This document shows, piece by piece, positions 8,960 through 18,774 of a DNA stretch of 64,000 bases (position 1 is its first letter; each line of letters begins with the position of its first letter). The stretch spans positions 4,340,001 through 4,404,000 of the forward strand of contig NZ_CP074371.1 of NCBI RefSeq assembly GCF_018362975.1. Direction: 5' to 3'. A program made the position numbers and the translations under genes. The notes beneath the pieces were generated by a model, which ran no database searches, had not been told where the DNA came from, and saw only the letters and a program-made list of their open reading frames with translations. The stretch comes from Nocardia tengchongensis (lineage in GTDB: Bacteria > Actinomycetota > Actinomycetes > Mycobacteriales > Mycobacteriaceae).

Positions 8960-10044
8960 CAGAACACCACCACCGATCGCAGCACGTCACCGTGGTGCAT
9001 CTTGGTGAACGCCGCCTCGACCTCGTCGAGCGCGATGGTCTCCGAGACGAACCCGTCCAGATCCAGCCGGCCCTGCTTGTAGAGCTCGATCAGGTACGGG
9101 AAGTCGCGCGAGGGCAGGCAGTCGCCGTACCACGAGGACTTCAACGAGCCACCGCGCGAGAAGAAGTCGATGAGCGGCATCTCCAGGGTCATGTCCGGGG
9201 TCGGCACCCCGACCAGCACCACGGTGCCCGCCAGATCGCGCGCGTAGAAGGCCTGCTTCCAGGTCTCGGGGCGGCCCACGGCATCGATCACCACGTCCGC
9301 GCCGAAGCCGTCGGTGAGTTCCTGAACCCGTTCCACCGCATCCTCTTTGGCGGCGTTGACGGTGTGGGTGGCGCCGAAACCGGTGGCCCACTCCAGCTTC
9401 CGCTCGTCGAGGTCGACCGCGACGATGGTGGTCGCGCCCGCCAGCTTGGCGCCCGCGATGGCGGCGTTGCCGACTCCGCCGCAGCCGATCACTGCGACCG
9501 AGTCACCGCGGCTCACGCCACCGGTATTGATGGCCGCGCCCAGGCCCGCCATCACGCCGCAGCCCAGCAGGCCCGCCGCGGCCGGGGAGACGCTCGGGTC
9601 CACCTTGGTGCACTGCCCGGCGTGCACCAGGGTCTTCTCGGCGAACGCGCCGATACCCAGGGCCGGGGTGAGCGGCGTGCCGTCGGTCAGCGTCATGGGC
9701 TGCGCGGCATTGAAAGTGTCGAAACAGTACTGGGGCTTGCCCTTCCGGCAGGCGCGGCACGAACCGCAGACCGCGCGCCAGTTCAGGATGACGAAATCGC
9801 CCGGCTCCACATCGGTGACGCCCTCGCCCACCGATTCCACGATGCCGGCGGCCTCGTGCCCGAGTAGGAAGGGGAATTCGTCGTTGATGCCGCCTTCGCG
9901 GTAGTGCAGGTCGGTGTGGCAGACGCCGCAGGCTTGGACCCGCACCACGGCTTCGCCGGGCCCCGGGTCCGGGATCACGATCTCGGTGACTTCCACGGGA
10001 GCGTTCTTCGAGCGTGCGACAACGCCGCGCACAATTTGGGACAA
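8959..10044 (-). CDS. mscR: S-(hydroxymethyl)mycothiol dehydrogenase
   Basis: The product oxidises S-hydroxymethylmycothiol to S-formylmycothiol with NAD, the mycothiol-dependent route for formaldehyde. It is a zinc-dependent medium-chain dehydrogenase of 361 residues and closely resembles mycobacterial MscR along its length: [20 protein letters not shown], four structural Cys ([15 protein letters not shown]) and the GCGGVG nucleotide loop. The start is a TTG at 10044, chosen because GGAAGGAA lies five bases upstream and because MSQIVRG matches the family N-terminus. The MBL hydrolase gene follows immediately. Presence of this enzyme shows that the host makes mycothiol. Confidence 0.95.
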   Translation of the reverse strand: MSQIVRGVVARSKNAPVEVTEIVIPDPGPGEAVVRVQACGVCHTDLHYREGGINDEFPFLLGHEAAGIVESVGEGVTDVEPGDFVILNWRAVCGSCRACRKGKPQYCFDTFNAAQPMTLTDGTPLTPALGIGAFAEKTLVHAGQCTKVDPSVSPAAAGLLGCGVMAGLGAAINTGGVSRGDSVAVIGCGGVGNAAIAGAKLAGATTIVAVDLDERKLEWATGFGATHTVNAAKEDAVERVQELTDGFGADVVIDAVGRPETWKQAFYARDLAGTVVLVGVPTPDMTLEMPLIDFFSRGGSLKSSWYGDCLPSRDFPYLIELYKQGRLDLDGFVSETIALDEVEAAFTKMHHGDVLRSVVVF

Positions 10045-10149
10045 CGAAATTCCTTCCTGGCTAAACGCAATGCCTCCGACTATTGCATCCGGTTCGGCCC
10101 ACGTCATCTATTACCCCGGGTCACGCACAATGAATCCCCTTGCGTCCGA

Positions 10150-11046
10150 TCACAAGAGGGCCCCCTGCGCGGCCTCGGCGATGGTGGCCGCGACCAGCGT
10201 CAGGGCGGGTGAATCCAGCCGCCACTGCTGCCAGTACAGGGGGACGTCCACGAAAACCTTGTCGTCCAGCGGAACCAGGTCGTCTTCGGGACGAATCATC
10301 AGGTCGGGAATCATGCCCCAGCCCAATCCGGCCTGCACCGCGTCGTTGAACGCGGCCGAGGACGGGATGTAGTGCCGCGGCGGATCCACCGGTTTGCGAG
10401 TGTAGTGGCGCACCAGCCGGAATTGCAGATCGTCCTTGCGATCGAAGAGCACCACGGGCGCGTGTGCGAACGATTTCGCATTCGCGCCGTCGGGGAACCA
10501 GGTGCGGGCGAAGCCGGGCTGTGCCATCGGGCGATAGCGCATCGCGCCGAGCCGGCGCACCGTGCAGCCCTGGACCGGGGCGGCGGTGGAGGTGATTGCC
10601 GCCATCACGGTACCGTCGCGCAGCAGGCGCGTGGTGTGCTCCTCGTCCTCGCGGTGGATCTCGAAGCAGAGCCCGGCGCCGGGCCGCTCGGCCGCGGTGG
10701 CGCGGCCCAGTGCGGCGACCACCCAGGTGTGCAGCGAATCGGCGTTCACGGCAATCGGAATCACCACCGGGCGGTCGGCGGGCTGATGCGCCTCCCCGAG
10801 TTCGCGGGCGGTGTCGCCGGTGAGCAGCTGGATCTGGCGGGCCAGGCGCAGCACGGCCAGCCCGGAATCGGTGGGTTGCACCGGTTTGGTGCGTTGCACC
10901 AGGATGCGGCCCGCCGCGTCCTCGAGGGCCTTGATGCGCTGACTGATTGCCGAGGGCGTGACGTTCAGTTTGCGGGCGGCGGCGTCGAAGGTACCCTCGC
11001 CGATCACGGCGTCGAGGGCGCGTAGTTGGTCGAGCTGGAGTTCCAC
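10150..11046 (-). CDS. lysG: LysR-type regulator LysG/ArgP
   Basis: The 298-residue product is a LysR-family regulator of the LysG/ArgP group. The N-terminal helix-turn-helix reads FDAAARKLNVTPSAISQRI, and the remainder is a periplasmic-binding-like sensor domain. LysG activates its divergent exporter gene when basic amino acids accumulate, as in Corynebacterium. Here it diverges from a LysE-type exporter with a 73-base intergenic region. The GTG at 11046 is the likely start because the HTH begins about 15 residues later; the longer frame would enter the neighbouring gene. Confidence 0.92.
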   Translation of the reverse strand: MELQLDQLRALDAVIGEGTFDAAARKLNVTPSAISQRIKALEDAAGRILVQRTKPVQPTDSGLAVLRLARQIQLLTGDTARELGEAHQPADRPVVIPIAVNADSLHTWVVAALGRATAAERPGAGLCFEIHREDEEHTTRLLRDGTVMAAITSTAAPVQGCTVRRLGAMRYRPMAQPGFARTWFPDGANAKSFAHAPVVLFDRKDDLQFRLVRHYTRKPVDPPRHYIPSSAAFNDAVQAGLGWGMIPDLMIRPEDDLVPLDDKVFVDVPLYWQQWRLDSPALTLVAATIAEAAQGALL

Positions 11047-11119
11047 GGTAAGAGATTCTAATGGTGCCTCAGAATCTTTAGCTGGCCTGGTGCTGGACGG
11101 TTGCCCTAATTTTGACCGG
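11047..11119. promoter_or_regulatory. lysG/lysE divergent promoter with LysR-type dyad
   Basis: The 73-base gap holds a perfect 7-bp dyad, AGATTCT at 11053-11059 and AGAATCT at 11071-11077, with an 11-base spacer. The size and position fit a LysG binding site. The spacing and symmetry are seen directly; binding is inferred. Confidence 0.55.
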
Positions 11120-11737
11120 GTGAACGCATCATCGGCGGCCCTGGCGGCCATTTCAGGACTCGGCTTCGGACTCTCGCTGATCATGGCGATCGGCGCGCAG
11201 AACGCCTTCGTGCTGCGTCAGGGGATCCGCGGCGAACACGTCCTGCCGGTGGTCGCGGTGTGCATCGGGTCCGACGTCGTCCTGATGACGCTCGGCGTCG
11301 CCGGCTTCGGCGCGATCGTGGACTCCGCGCCGATGGTCATGACCGTCGCGAAATACGCGGGCGCGGCGTTCCTGCTGGGCTACGCGGCGCTGGCCGCCAA
11401 GCGCGCCTGGTCGGCCTCGGCGCTGTCCGCGGGCGGCGGCGCGCCCCTCGCGCTCGGCGCGGCCGTCGCCACCTGCCTGGCCGTCACCTGGCTCAACCCG
11501 CACGCCTACCTGGACACGGTGGTGCTGCTGGGATCCTTCGCGAACACCTACGCCACCCCCGACCGCTGGTTCCTGACCGCGGGAGCCATTGCCGGCAGCC
11601 TGATCTGGTTCCTGTCACTCGGATTCGGCGCGCGGCTGCTGGCCCCCGTCTTCGCGAAGCCGCAGGCGTGGCGGGTGCTGGATTCGCTGATCGCCCTGGT
11701 GATGACGGGTCTCGCCGTCGGTTTGCTGGTGAGCTGA
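11120..11737 (+). CDS. lysE: LysE/ArgO-family basic amino acid exporter
   Basis: This 205-residue membrane protein has the LysE-family signature GAQNAFVLRQG in the first helix region (residues about 25-35) and the conserved WLNPHAYLDT near residue 130. About five or six hydrophobic helices are visible. LysE proteins export lysine and arginine across the cell membrane. It is divergent from lysG, the expected arrangement. The start is GTG 11120, where the family N-terminus begins. Whether lysine or arginine is the main substrate cannot be told. Confidence 0.93.
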   Translation: MNASSAALAAISGLGFGLSLIMAIGAQNAFVLRQGIRGEHVLPVVAVCIGSDVVLMTLGVAGFGAIVDSAPMVMTVAKYAGAAFLLGYAALAAKRAWSASALSAGGGAPLALGAAVATCLAVTWLNPHAYLDTVVLLGSFANTYATPDRWFLTAGAIAGSLIWFLSLGFGARLLAPVFAKPQAWRVLDSLIALVMTGLAVGLLVS

Positions 11738-11745
11738 AACCGCGG

Positions 11746-12600
11746 TCAGTACACCTGTTTCCACACGCCGATCGGGCTGCTGGAGCTGTCGGCGGGCAGG
11801 CAGTAGACGGCCCGGCCGCTCGAGGACTGGGCGATGGAGTCCTTCTTCAGATTGCAGACCTGGCCCGGCTCGTGCATCCCCGCGGTCACCGTGCCGGGGC
11901 TGTCCCACATGTAACTCGGCGCCGAGCTCGTGCCGGGGCGACGCGCGCAGACCAGCGGGGCGCCGCTGCTGCTGTAGCCGAAGCTGCCCGCTTCGCCGGC
12001 ATTACACGGCGATCCTTGCGCGGGGCGGGTGATGGGCAGCCAGTGCGGGCTCGCGCCGCCGGTGGCGTCGCAAGTCAGGACGGTGCCGTCGGCCGTCGCG
12101 GCGGTCATGCCCACCTGATCGCAGGGCAGTTGGGAACCGACCACCGAGCTGGTCGTGGTGGTCGTCGTAGTCGTCGTAGTGGTTGTCGTCGTACTGGACG
12201 TGGTCGTCGTCGTGCTGGGGTCGGTCGTGGTGGTGGCCCGGTTCGGCGCGGTCGTCACGTCGGCCTCCTGGGCCGCGGTGGTCGGCGTGGGCCGCACCGA
12301 GGTGGTGATCAGGACCCGCGTCGGGCCGGGGCCTTTGGCGGCGTTCGGGGCCGCGTCCCAGCCGCTGTGCCCGGAGGCGAGCAGGCCCACGATGGCCAGC
12401 AGCGACACCGCGATGGTCGCGGTCAACCCGATGATCGCGTAGCGCGTGGCCTTGGTGCCGCCGAGCAGACCGGCCAATCCGCCGGGCTTGCTCGCGGGCG
12501 GCCCGTCGGGGCCGTCCTGGATCGCCTCGAACACCATCGTTTCCTGTGTCCACAGCCGGTCGTGCGGATCATAGCCCGGTGGTATCGAATTGCCGTTCAT
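11746..12600 (-). CDS. Thr-rich single-pass membrane protein with Cys-rich extracellular region
   Basis: The 284-residue product has a cytoplasmic N-terminus of about 55 residues, one membrane helix (YAIIGLTATIAVSLLAIVGLLA), a very long Thr-rich linker and a C-terminal region with eight or so cysteines in repeated short segments. It looks like a cell-envelope protein with a possibly O-mannosylated stalk. I do not recognise the family. ATG 12600 is taken as the start; a further in-frame ATG lies at 12645. It ends nine bases from the convergent lysE stop. Confidence 0.75.
   Translation of the reverse strand: MNGNSIPPGYDPHDRLWTQETMVFEAIQDGPDGPPASKPGGLAGLLGGTKATRYAIIGLTATIAVSLLAIVGLLASGHSGWDAAPNAAKGPGPTRVLITTSVRPTPTTAAQEADVTTAPNRATTTTDPSTTTTTSSTTTTTTTTTTTTTTSSVVGSQLPCDQVGMTAATADGTVLTCDATGGASPHWLPITRPAQGSPCNAGEAGSFGYSSSGAPLVCARRPGTSSAPSYMWDSPGTVTAGMHEPGQVCNLKKDSIAQSSSGRAVYCLPADSSSSPIGVWKQVY
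12148..12232. repeat. Low-complexity Thr-codon repeat
   Basis: On the minus strand this stretch is almost entirely ACC/ACG/ACT/ACA codons, giving the poly-threonine linker of the membrane protein above. The synonymous third bases vary, so it is a selected amino-acid run rather than recent DNA slippage. Confidence 0.75.
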
Positions 12601-12706
12601 CCCAGTAACTCTCGCTCGGTGGTCCCGCTGTTCCTCACCGGGCAAAGAAAGAAGGTATACGGCGATCCGGTTGCGCGGTAGCCGGAGTTTCGGCGGCGAG
12701 GGTCGG

Positions 12707-13717
12707 TCAGCGGCGAATGTCGGCCAGACGAACAGGTCTGCCCTGATGCCGGGACAGCTCGCAGGCCTCGGCGATATAGAAGGCCTCGAGCGCGTCCGCG
12801 GGCGGGCACGGATTGGCGATCTGCCCGCCGATCACGCCCAGGAAGGTGGCAAGTTCCTCAACGTAGGCGCTGTGGAAGCGATCCATGAAGCCCGGATAGG
12901 CCGGCAGCGCCGAGGGTGGGTACCCGGGTTCCACCGAATGCAGCGGGGCTCGCTCGTCGAGCCCGACGATGGCGTTCCCGGTCGAGCCCAGCACTTCCAT
13001 CCGCACGTCGTAGCCGGCGCCGTTATAGCGGCTCAGGGAGACAGTTGCCAGACAGTCGTCGTCCAGGCGCAGCACCACCGCGGCGGTGTCGACATCGCCG
13101 GAGTCGGCGAAGCAGCGCTCGCCGCGATTGGCGCCGGTGGCGTATACCTCCACCACCTCGCGGCCGGTGACCCAGCGGACGATGTCGAAATCGTGGACGC
13201 CGCAGTCCCGGAACAGGCCGCCCGAGCGCGGAATGTAGTCCGCGGGCGGCGGAGCGGGGTCGAGGGTGGTGGCGCGCACGGTGTGGATCCAGCCCAGCTC
13301 GCCGGCCGCGATGGCCGCGCGCGCCGCGCGGTACCCGGCGTCGAAGCGGCGCTGGAAACCGATCTGCACCGGCACCTTCGAGCGCTCGACGTGTTCGACG
13401 ACGGTCAGCGTGCCGAGAATGTCGGCGGCGATCGGCTTTTCGCAGAAGACCGGGATGCCGCGGTCGACGGCGGCGGTGATGAGGGCCGGATGCGAGTCGG
13501 TGGCCGTGGTGACGACCAGGCCGTCGATCCCGGCGGCGAAGAGCGCCTCGATATCGGGTGCGAACTCCACCTCGAGCTTGTCGGCGGTGACGCGGGCGCG
13601 TTCGGAGTCGGTGTCGGTGACGATGACCCGGTCCACGCCCGGCAGGGTCGCGAGGGTCTCGGCATGGGAGGTTCCGATGCGGCCGGTGCCGGCGAGGCCC
13701 ACGGTGATGGGGGACAT
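12707..13717 (-). CDS. iolG: Gfo/Idh/MocA oxidoreductase, likely myo-inositol 2-dehydrogenase
   Basis: The 336-residue product has the N-terminal NAD loop GLAGTGRIG and the family's EKP motif (FCEKPIA, near residue 95), then the HD segment DCGVHDFDIVRW typical of inositol dehydrogenases. It would oxidise myo-inositol to scyllo-inosose, the first step of inositol breakdown. It lies 14 bases after the LacI-type regulator on the same strand and divergent from the rest of the iol genes. That context supports the inositol assignment, but related sugar dehydrogenases cannot be excluded. Confidence 0.88.
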   Translation of the reverse strand: MSPITVGLAGTGRIGTSHAETLATLPGVDRVIVTDTDSERARVTADKLEVEFAPDIEALFAAGIDGLVVTTATDSHPALITAAVDRGIPVFCEKPIAADILGTLTVVEHVERSKVPVQIGFQRRFDAGYRAARAAIAAGELGWIHTVRATTLDPAPPPADYIPRSGGLFRDCGVHDFDIVRWVTGREVVEVYATGANRGERCFADSGDVDTAAVVLRLDDDCLATVSLSRYNGAGYDVRMEVLGSTGNAIVGLDERAPLHSVEPGYPPSALPAYPGFMDRFHSAYVEELATFLGVIGGQIANPCPPADALEAFYIAEACELSRHQGRPVRLADIRR

Positions 13718-13731
13718 GGCGGTGGCTCCTG

Positions 13732-14736
13732 TCAGTCTCGGGGTGCGGCGGTGGTGGAACGGACCACCAATGACGGTTCCAGTCGCCGGCGCACCGGATC
13801 GGTCCGGTCCTCGCGCAGGCGTTCGGTGAGGGCGCGCACGGCCAGGCGGCCGATGCTGGTGCGCGGCTGGTCGATGGTGGTGAGCGCGACGTGCCGCAGC
13901 GCCGCGAGCGAGGTGTTGTCGTAGCCGACGACCGAGACGTCCTCGGGCACCCGCAGACCCGCCTCTTCGAGCGCGGCCATCGCGCCCACGGCATTGAAAT
14001 CGTTGCCGCACACCAGTGCGGTGGGAAAAGTGCTGGGGGAGAAGATGTTCAACAGCTTGCGGACCGCGCCCGCGCCCGCCTCGTCGGTGTGTTCGCTGGG
14101 GATCACCACGGGTTCGAGGCGGTAGCGGGCCATGGCGGCGGTGTAGCCCTTGCGCCGCGGCGGCGCCGCGAAGGCCGCGCCGCCGTCGAGGTGCACGATG
14201 CGCCGATGGCCCAGTGCGACAAGGTGATCCACGGCCAGGGCGGCGCCGAGTTCGCCGTCGTCGTTGACGGTGTCGACGGTGGCGCTGGTGGAGGTGCGCG
14301 AGACCAGCACGACCGGGCATTGCGCGGCCGCGTCGCGGATCGCGGCGGCGGGCAGCACCGGGGACAGCAGGATGATCCCGCCGGGGCGGAAGGCCAGCAG
14401 GCTTTCCAGGGCGGCGCGTTCCCGGGGTCCACTGCGCCGGCCGGTGTTCAGGATCAGTTCGAGCCCGGACTCCTGCGCCGCCTCGTCCATTCCTTCGATC
14501 ACGTCCGCGAAGAAGGGATTGCGCAGGTCGGACACCATGACGCCGATGATGTTCGAGGTGCGGCTGGCCAGCGACCGGGCCATGGCGTGCGGGTGGTAGC
14601 CGAGGTCGGCGGCCGCCGCCAGCACCGCGCGGCGGCGGTGCTCACTGACCTTGGGCGAGTTGCGCATGACCAGCGAGACCAGCGCCCGGGAGACGCCGGC
14701 GCGAGCGGCGACATCCTCCATGGTCGGTCTGGTCAT
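13732..14736 (-). CDS. LacI-family repressor of the inositol cluster
   Basis: The 334-residue protein has an N-terminal LacI helix-turn-helix (MEDVAARAGVSRALVSLV) and hinge, then a sugar-binding-like effector domain (GVMVSDLRNPFFADVIEG). It is the first gene of the minus-strand pair with iolG. Two palindromic sites with the LacI-type CG centre lie in the divergent promoter. It probably represses both arms until inositol or an intermediate appears. ATG 14736 precedes the HTH by the normal spacing. Confidence 0.9.
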   Translation of the reverse strand: MTRPTMEDVAARAGVSRALVSLVMRNSPKVSEHRRRAVLAAAADLGYHPHAMARSLASRTSNIIGVMVSDLRNPFFADVIEGMDEAAQESGLELILNTGRRSGPRERAALESLLAFRPGGIILLSPVLPAAAIRDAAAQCPVVLVSRTSTSATVDTVNDDGELGAALAVDHLVALGHRRIVHLDGGAAFAAPPRRKGYTAAMARYRLEPVVIPSEHTDEAGAGAVRKLLNIFSPSTFPTALVCGNDFNAVGAMAALEEAGLRVPEDVSVVGYDNTSLAALRHVALTTIDQPRTSIGRLAVRALTERLREDRTDPVRRRLEPSLVVRSTTAAPRD

Positions 14737-14772
14737 GTGTCGCACGCTACATCGTGGCCGGGGAGCGAGGCA

Positions 14773-14786
14773 ATGGAGCGCTCTAA
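14773..14786. promoter_or_regulatory. LacI-type operator 1 of the iol cluster
   Basis: ATGGAGCGCTCTAA at 14773-14786 is a near-perfect palindrome around a central CG. It lies 37 bases upstream of the LacI gene start. It matches operator 2 at 10 of 14 positions. Confidence 0.65.
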
Positions 14787-14908
14787 TAGGACTTTTCCGG
14801 CGCGGTTCCGGTCTGTCATTCCTCCTGCAAGACACCATTTTCGGTGTGTACGGGCAACTTTGGGGCGCATGTCGGGACCTTGACACCCGAGTGAGCCAGG
14901 TTACATTG

Positions 14909-14922
14909 TTGGAGCGCTCCAA
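14909..14922. promoter_or_regulatory. LacI-type operator 2 of the iol cluster
   Basis: TTGGAGCGCTCCAA at 14909-14922 is a perfect 14-bp palindrome with the CG centre typical of LacI-family operators. It lies 52 bases upstream of iolE. Together with operator 1, 136 bases away, it could support looping across the divergent promoter. Confidence 0.75.
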
Positions 14923-14974
14923 TATCGACGGCAAGCGCCTCACACGATGGCCAACGACGGGTCTGGAAGTGCCG

Positions 14975-15886
14975 ATGACCGAACCGCTCCATCCATTGTC
15001 TCCATTGCGAATCGCCGCCGCGCCGATCTCCTGGGGGGTCTGCGAGGTCCCCGGCTGGGGTCACGTCCTCGACCCGGACATCGTCCTGGCCGAGATGGCG
15101 AGCCTCGGCCTCACCGCGACCGAATTCGGGCCGCCGGGATACCTGCCCGCCGACCCCGCCGAACTCCGGAAGACCCTGCGCGGCTACGGTATCGCGCCGA
15201 TCGGTGGCTTCCTGGCGCTCGCACTGCACCGGGAACCGAGCTGGGCCCTGACCGCCGCGCGGACCGCCGCCGCGCAGTTCGCGGCCGCCGGCGCCGAGGT
15301 CCTGGTGCTGGCCGCCGCCACCGGCCACGACGGCTACGACACCCGCACGCCGCTCGATGCGCGGCAGTGGCGCACGCTGCTCGACACAGCGGGCGCCGTC
15401 GGTGACATCGCCGCCGAACACGGCCTGCGCCTTGCCGTCCACCCGCATGTGGGCACCCACGTCGAGACCGCCGCCGAGGTGGAACGCTTCCTCGCCGACT
15501 CCGATCTGGACCTGTGCCTGGACACCGGGCACCTGCTCATCGGGGGCGCCGACCCGGTCGAGCTGGCCCGCCGCCACCCCGATCGCCTCGGGCACATCCA
15601 TCTCAAGGATGTCCGGGCGGCGCTGGCCGCCGAAGTCCGCAGCGGCGCAGTCGAATACAGCGAGGCGGTGCGGCAGGGACTCTATGTTCCGCTGGGTGCG
15701 GGCGACGTCGAGGTCGCCGCCCTGGTCCGCGCGGCGCACGCCGGCGGCTACCGCGGCTGGTACGTGATCGAGCAGGACACCGCGCTGCGCCCGGGCGAGA
15801 CCGCCGCGGCCGCGACCGCGGCCGCGCGACAAAGTCTGCGACACCTGGCCGAGATCGCCGCCGGTCTCACCTCGGCTCGGATTTAG
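14975..15886 (+). CDS. iolE: IolE-like inosose dehydratase (TIM-barrel)
   Basis: This 303-residue TIM-barrel protein of the xylose-isomerase-like family begins with AAAPISWGVCEVPGWG, the N-terminal signature of IolE-type dehydratases. Metal-binding segments follow (LAVHPHVGTHVE, LDTGHLLIGG, HIHLKD). It would dehydrate scyllo-inosose to the trihydroxycyclohexane dione. ATG 14975 has a GGAAG ribosome site seven bases upstream. It is the first gene of the plus-strand iol operon. IolH or a sugar epimerase would look similar, but the neighbours favour IolE. Confidence 0.85.
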   Translation: MTEPLHPLSPLRIAAAPISWGVCEVPGWGHVLDPDIVLAEMASLGLTATEFGPPGYLPADPAELRKTLRGYGIAPIGGFLALALHREPSWALTAARTAAAQFAAAGAEVLVLAAATGHDGYDTRTPLDARQWRTLLDTAGAVGDIAAEHGLRLAVHPHVGTHVETAAEVERFLADSDLDLCLDTGHLLIGGADPVELARRHPDRLGHIHLKDVRAALAAEVRSGAVEYSEAVRQGLYVPLGAGDVEVAALVRAAHAGGYRGWYVIEQDTALRPGETAAAATAAARQSLRHLAEIAAGLTSARI

Positions 15887-15902
15887 TGGGGAGGTGACGA
15901 CG

Positions 15903-16898
15903 ATGTCCGCATTCCCCCGTGCGCGCCGCGTCCGCCGGCTGCGCCTGGCGCCCTGGCTGGCCGCCGCGGCCGTGCTCGCCGCCTGCAGCGGCCCCGGCGC
16001 CGATGTCAACGGAACCACCGCAGCCCCGGTCGCGGTCGGGGCGGTGAAGTCGGTGGCCGTGGTGACCCACGGGTCGCCCGGCGACGCCTTCTGGAACGTG
16101 GTGAAGAACGGCGCCGAGGCCGCCGGGAAGGATCTCGGCATCCGGGTCGAATACAACTCGGCGGGCGATCCGACCCAGCAGGCCAAGCTGATCGACAACG
16201 CCGTCGCCCAGGGCGTGGACGGGCTGGTGGTGTCCATGGCCAATCCGGATGCGCTGCGGCCGTCGGTGGAGAAGGCGGTGGCCGCGGGCATTCCGGTGGT
16301 GACGATCAACTCCGGGGAGGCCGAGAGCGCCCGGTTCGGGGCCATCGGCCATGTCGGGCAGAGCGAGCGGCTGGCCGGCGAGGCCGCCGGGAAACGGCTG
16401 GCCGACGCCGGAAAACACAAGATGCTGTGCGTGATTCACGAGGCGGGCAATGTCGGGGCCAATGAACGCTGCGCCGGCGCCATCCAGGGCTTCGGCGCGG
16501 CAACCACGCTGCAGGTCGACATCAACAATCCGACCGATGTGCAGTCACGGATCAAGGGCGCGCTCGAGGCCGATCGTTCCATCGACGCGGTGCTGACCCT
16601 GAACTCGCAGATCGCCGCTCGCGCGGTGGACGCGGTGAAGGAGTCCTCGGCCAAGACCACCGTCGCCACCTTCGACCTGAATTCCGATGTGGTGCGCGCG
16701 ATCCAGGCCGGGACGTTGCTGTTCGCGGTGGATCAGCAGCAGTACGAGCAGGGCTATCTGCCGGTGGTCATGCTGAAGCTCTACAAGTCGAACCTCAATG
16801 CCGTGGGCGGCGGCCATCCGGTGCAGACCGGACCGGCATTCGTGGACAAGACCACCGTCGATGCCGTCGCCGCCCTGGTCGGCCAGGGCACGCGGTGA
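15903..16898 (+). CDS. Sugar ABC transporter substrate-binding lipoprotein (inositol type)
   Basis: The 331-residue product starts with a lipoprotein signal ending AAC (Cys about residue 27). A periplasmic-binding fold of the ribose/inositol (CUT2) type follows: VVTHGSPGDAFWNVVKNGAEAA, then the VDGLVVSMANPDAL and IPVVTINSG segments. It presumably captures myo-inositol outside the membrane for the permease and ATPase encoded next. GGGGAGG lies nine bases before ATG 15903. The last codons overlap a possible upstream start of the permease gene. Confidence 0.9.
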   Translation: MSAFPRARRVRRLRLAPWLAAAAVLAACSGPGADVNGTTAAPVAVGAVKSVAVVTHGSPGDAFWNVVKNGAEAAGKDLGIRVEYNSAGDPTQQAKLIDNAVAQGVDGLVVSMANPDALRPSVEKAVAAGIPVVTINSGEAESARFGAIGHVGQSERLAGEAAGKRLADAGKHKMLCVIHEAGNVGANERCAGAIQGFGAATTLQVDINNPTDVQSRIKGALEADRSIDAVLTLNSQIAARAVDAVKESSAKTTVATFDLNSDVVRAIQAGTLLFAVDQQQYEQGYLPVVMLKLYKSNLNAVGGGHPVQTGPAFVDKTTVDAVAALVGQGTR

Positions 16899-16918
16899 CC
16901 GGGCCGGGAGACGCGGAA

Positions 16919-17980
16919 ATGACTACTACGACAGAGGCATCCGAGACGGCGTCCGGGACCGCCGCCGCGCCGCCGGACCGCATGGCCATCCTGAACCGCC
17001 TGGTCGCCCGGCCCGAGGTCGGCGCGCTGCTGGGCGCGGTGGCGGTGTTCGTGTTCTTCACCGTCATCACCACCAAATTCCTGAACCCCTTGGGCATTTC
17101 GACCTGGCTGGATGACGCCTCCACGCTCGGCATCATGGCGGTCGCGGTGGCCCTGCTCATGATCGGCGGGGAGTTCGACCTGTCCACCGGCGTGATGACC
17201 GCCTCCACCGCGCTGATCACCGGCCTGCTCGCGGTGCACGCGGGCTGGAACGTGTGGTTCGCGCTGGCGGTGTCGCTGGCGTTCGCGCTCGCCGTCGGCG
17301 CGCTCAACGGCTGGGTGGTGATGCGCACCGGGCTGCCGAGCTTCATCGTCACGCTGGGCACGTTCCTGGCCTTACAGGGCCTGAATCTCGGTGTGACCCG
17401 GTGGGCCACCGGCACCGTGCAGGTGTCGGGGATGCGGTCCGCGGACGGATATCAGTCCGCCGGTTGGGTTTTCGCCTCCACAACCAAGATCGGCAACGCC
17501 AGCATCCAGGCGTCGGTGGTGTGGTGGATCGCGGTCACCGCGGTCGCGGCGATCGTGCTGGCGCGCACCAGGTTCGGCAACTGGATCTTCGCGGTCGGCG
17601 GTTCGCTGCCCACCGCCCGCGCGGTCGGCGTGCCCGCCACCCGCACCAAGATCCTGCTGTTCATGACGACCGCGTTCGCGGGGTGGATCGTCGGCGCGTG
17701 CAATCTGCTGCGGTTCGCCAGCGTGCAGGCGAATCAGGGTGTGGGACTGGAGTTCCAGTACATCATCGCCGCCGTGATCGGAGGCTGCCTGCTCACCGGC
17801 GGCTTCGGCTCGGTGGTGGGCGCGGCGCTCGGGGCGCTCATCTTCGGGATGGCGCGGCAGGGCATCGTGCTGGCGGGCTGGAACAGCGACTGGTTCATGC
17901 TCTTCCTCGGCCTGCTGTTGTTCTCGGCCGTGCTGGTCAACAACGCGTTCAAGAAGCGAGCCGAAAGGGTCCGGCGATGA
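16919..17980 (+). CDS. Inositol-type ABC transporter permease
   Basis: This 353-residue membrane protein has eight or more hydrophobic helices and belongs to the CUT2 (RbsC-like) permease family: [13 protein letters not shown] near residue 85 is the family hallmark. It forms the membrane channel for the solute captured by the preceding lipoprotein. ATG 16919 has GGGAG seven bases upstream; a GTG at 16895 overlapping the previous stop would add eight residues. The gene ends in an ATGA overlap with the ATPase gene, indicating coupled translation. Confidence 0.9.
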   Translation: MTTTTEASETASGTAAAPPDRMAILNRLVARPEVGALLGAVAVFVFFTVITTKFLNPLGISTWLDDASTLGIMAVAVALLMIGGEFDLSTGVMTASTALITGLLAVHAGWNVWFALAVSLAFALAVGALNGWVVMRTGLPSFIVTLGTFLALQGLNLGVTRWATGTVQVSGMRSADGYQSAGWVFASTTKIGNASIQASVVWWIAVTAVAAIVLARTRFGNWIFAVGGSLPTARAVGVPATRTKILLFMTTAFAGWIVGACNLLRFASVQANQGVGLEFQYIIAAVIGGCLLTGGFGSVVGAALGALIFGMARQGIVLAGWNSDWFMLFLGLLLFSAVLVNNAFKKRAERVRR

Positions 17981-18774
17981 CCGAGCAGCAGAGCGCGCCG
18001 CCGCTCATCGAAACCGTCAGCATCGGTAAGAGTTACGGCGGCGTGGTGGCGTTGTGCGACGTGTCGACGGTGGTGAACGCCGGTCAGGTCACCTGCGTGC
18101 TGGGCGACAACGGCGCGGGCAAGTCCACGCTGATCAAGATCCTGTCGGGCGTGCATCAGCACGACAGCGGGCAGCTGCGCATCGAGGGCCGTGAGCTCCG
18201 ATTGTCCTCGCCGCGTGCGGCTTTGGACCTCGGCATCGCCACCGTGTATCAGGATCTGGCGGTGGTGCCGCTGATGAGTGTGTGGCGCAATTTCGTGCTG
18301 GGCTCCGAGCCGGTCAAACGGTACGGGCCGCTGGAACTGCTGGACCGCAGGCAGGCCCAGGACATCGCGCGAAAGGGACTCGCGGACATGGGGATCGACA
18401 TCCCCGACCTGGAGCAGCCGGTGGGGACGCTGTCCGGCGGTCAGCGCCAGTGCGTGGCCATCGCCCGCGCGGTGCACTACGGGGCCCAGGTCCTCATTCT
18501 CGACGAGCCGACCGCGGCGCTGGGCGTCAAACAGGCCGGTGTGGTGCTGCGCTACGTGGTGCAGGCCCGCGATCGGGGGCTCGGCGTCGTGCTGATCACC
18601 CACAATCCGCACCACGCCTACCCGGTCGGGGACCGGTTCCTGCTGCTCAAGCGCGGGTCGGCGCTGGGCAGTTACGAGAAGTCGGAGATCGACCTCACCG
18701 AGCTGACCCGGTTGATGGCCGGCGGTGCGGAACTCGAAGCGTTGCAACACGAATTGGAGCGGGTGGTGCCGTGA
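17977..18774 (+). CDS. Sugar ABC transporter ATP-binding protein (single-domain)
   Basis: The 265-residue ATPase has Walker [10 protein letters not shown] (residues about 42-50), the signature LSGGQRQ, Walker [12 protein letters not shown] and a switch histidine in ITHNPHHA. It powers the inositol-type importer. Unlike RbsA-type CUT2 ATPases of about 500 residues, it carries only one nucleotide-binding domain, as in FrcA-type systems, so it must act as a dimer. It overlaps the permease by ATGA and the kinase gene by GTGA. Confidence 0.92.
   Translation: MTEQQSAPPLIETVSIGKSYGGVVALCDVSTVVNAGQVTCVLGDNGAGKSTLIKILSGVHQHDSGQLRIEGRELRLSSPRAALDLGIATVYQDLAVVPLMSVWRNFVLGSEPVKRYGPLELLDRRQAQDIARKGLADMGIDIPDLEQPVGTLSGGQRQCVAIARAVHYGAQVLILDEPTAALGVKQAGVVLRYVVQARDRGLGVVLITHNPHHAYPVGDRFLLLKRGSALGSYEKSEIDLTELTRLMAGGAELEALQHELERVVP

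Noticed and set aside
12155..12442. A Val-rich plus-strand small protein
   Set aside because: It is the complement of the Thr-codon run in the membrane protein gene and has no start signal or domain.
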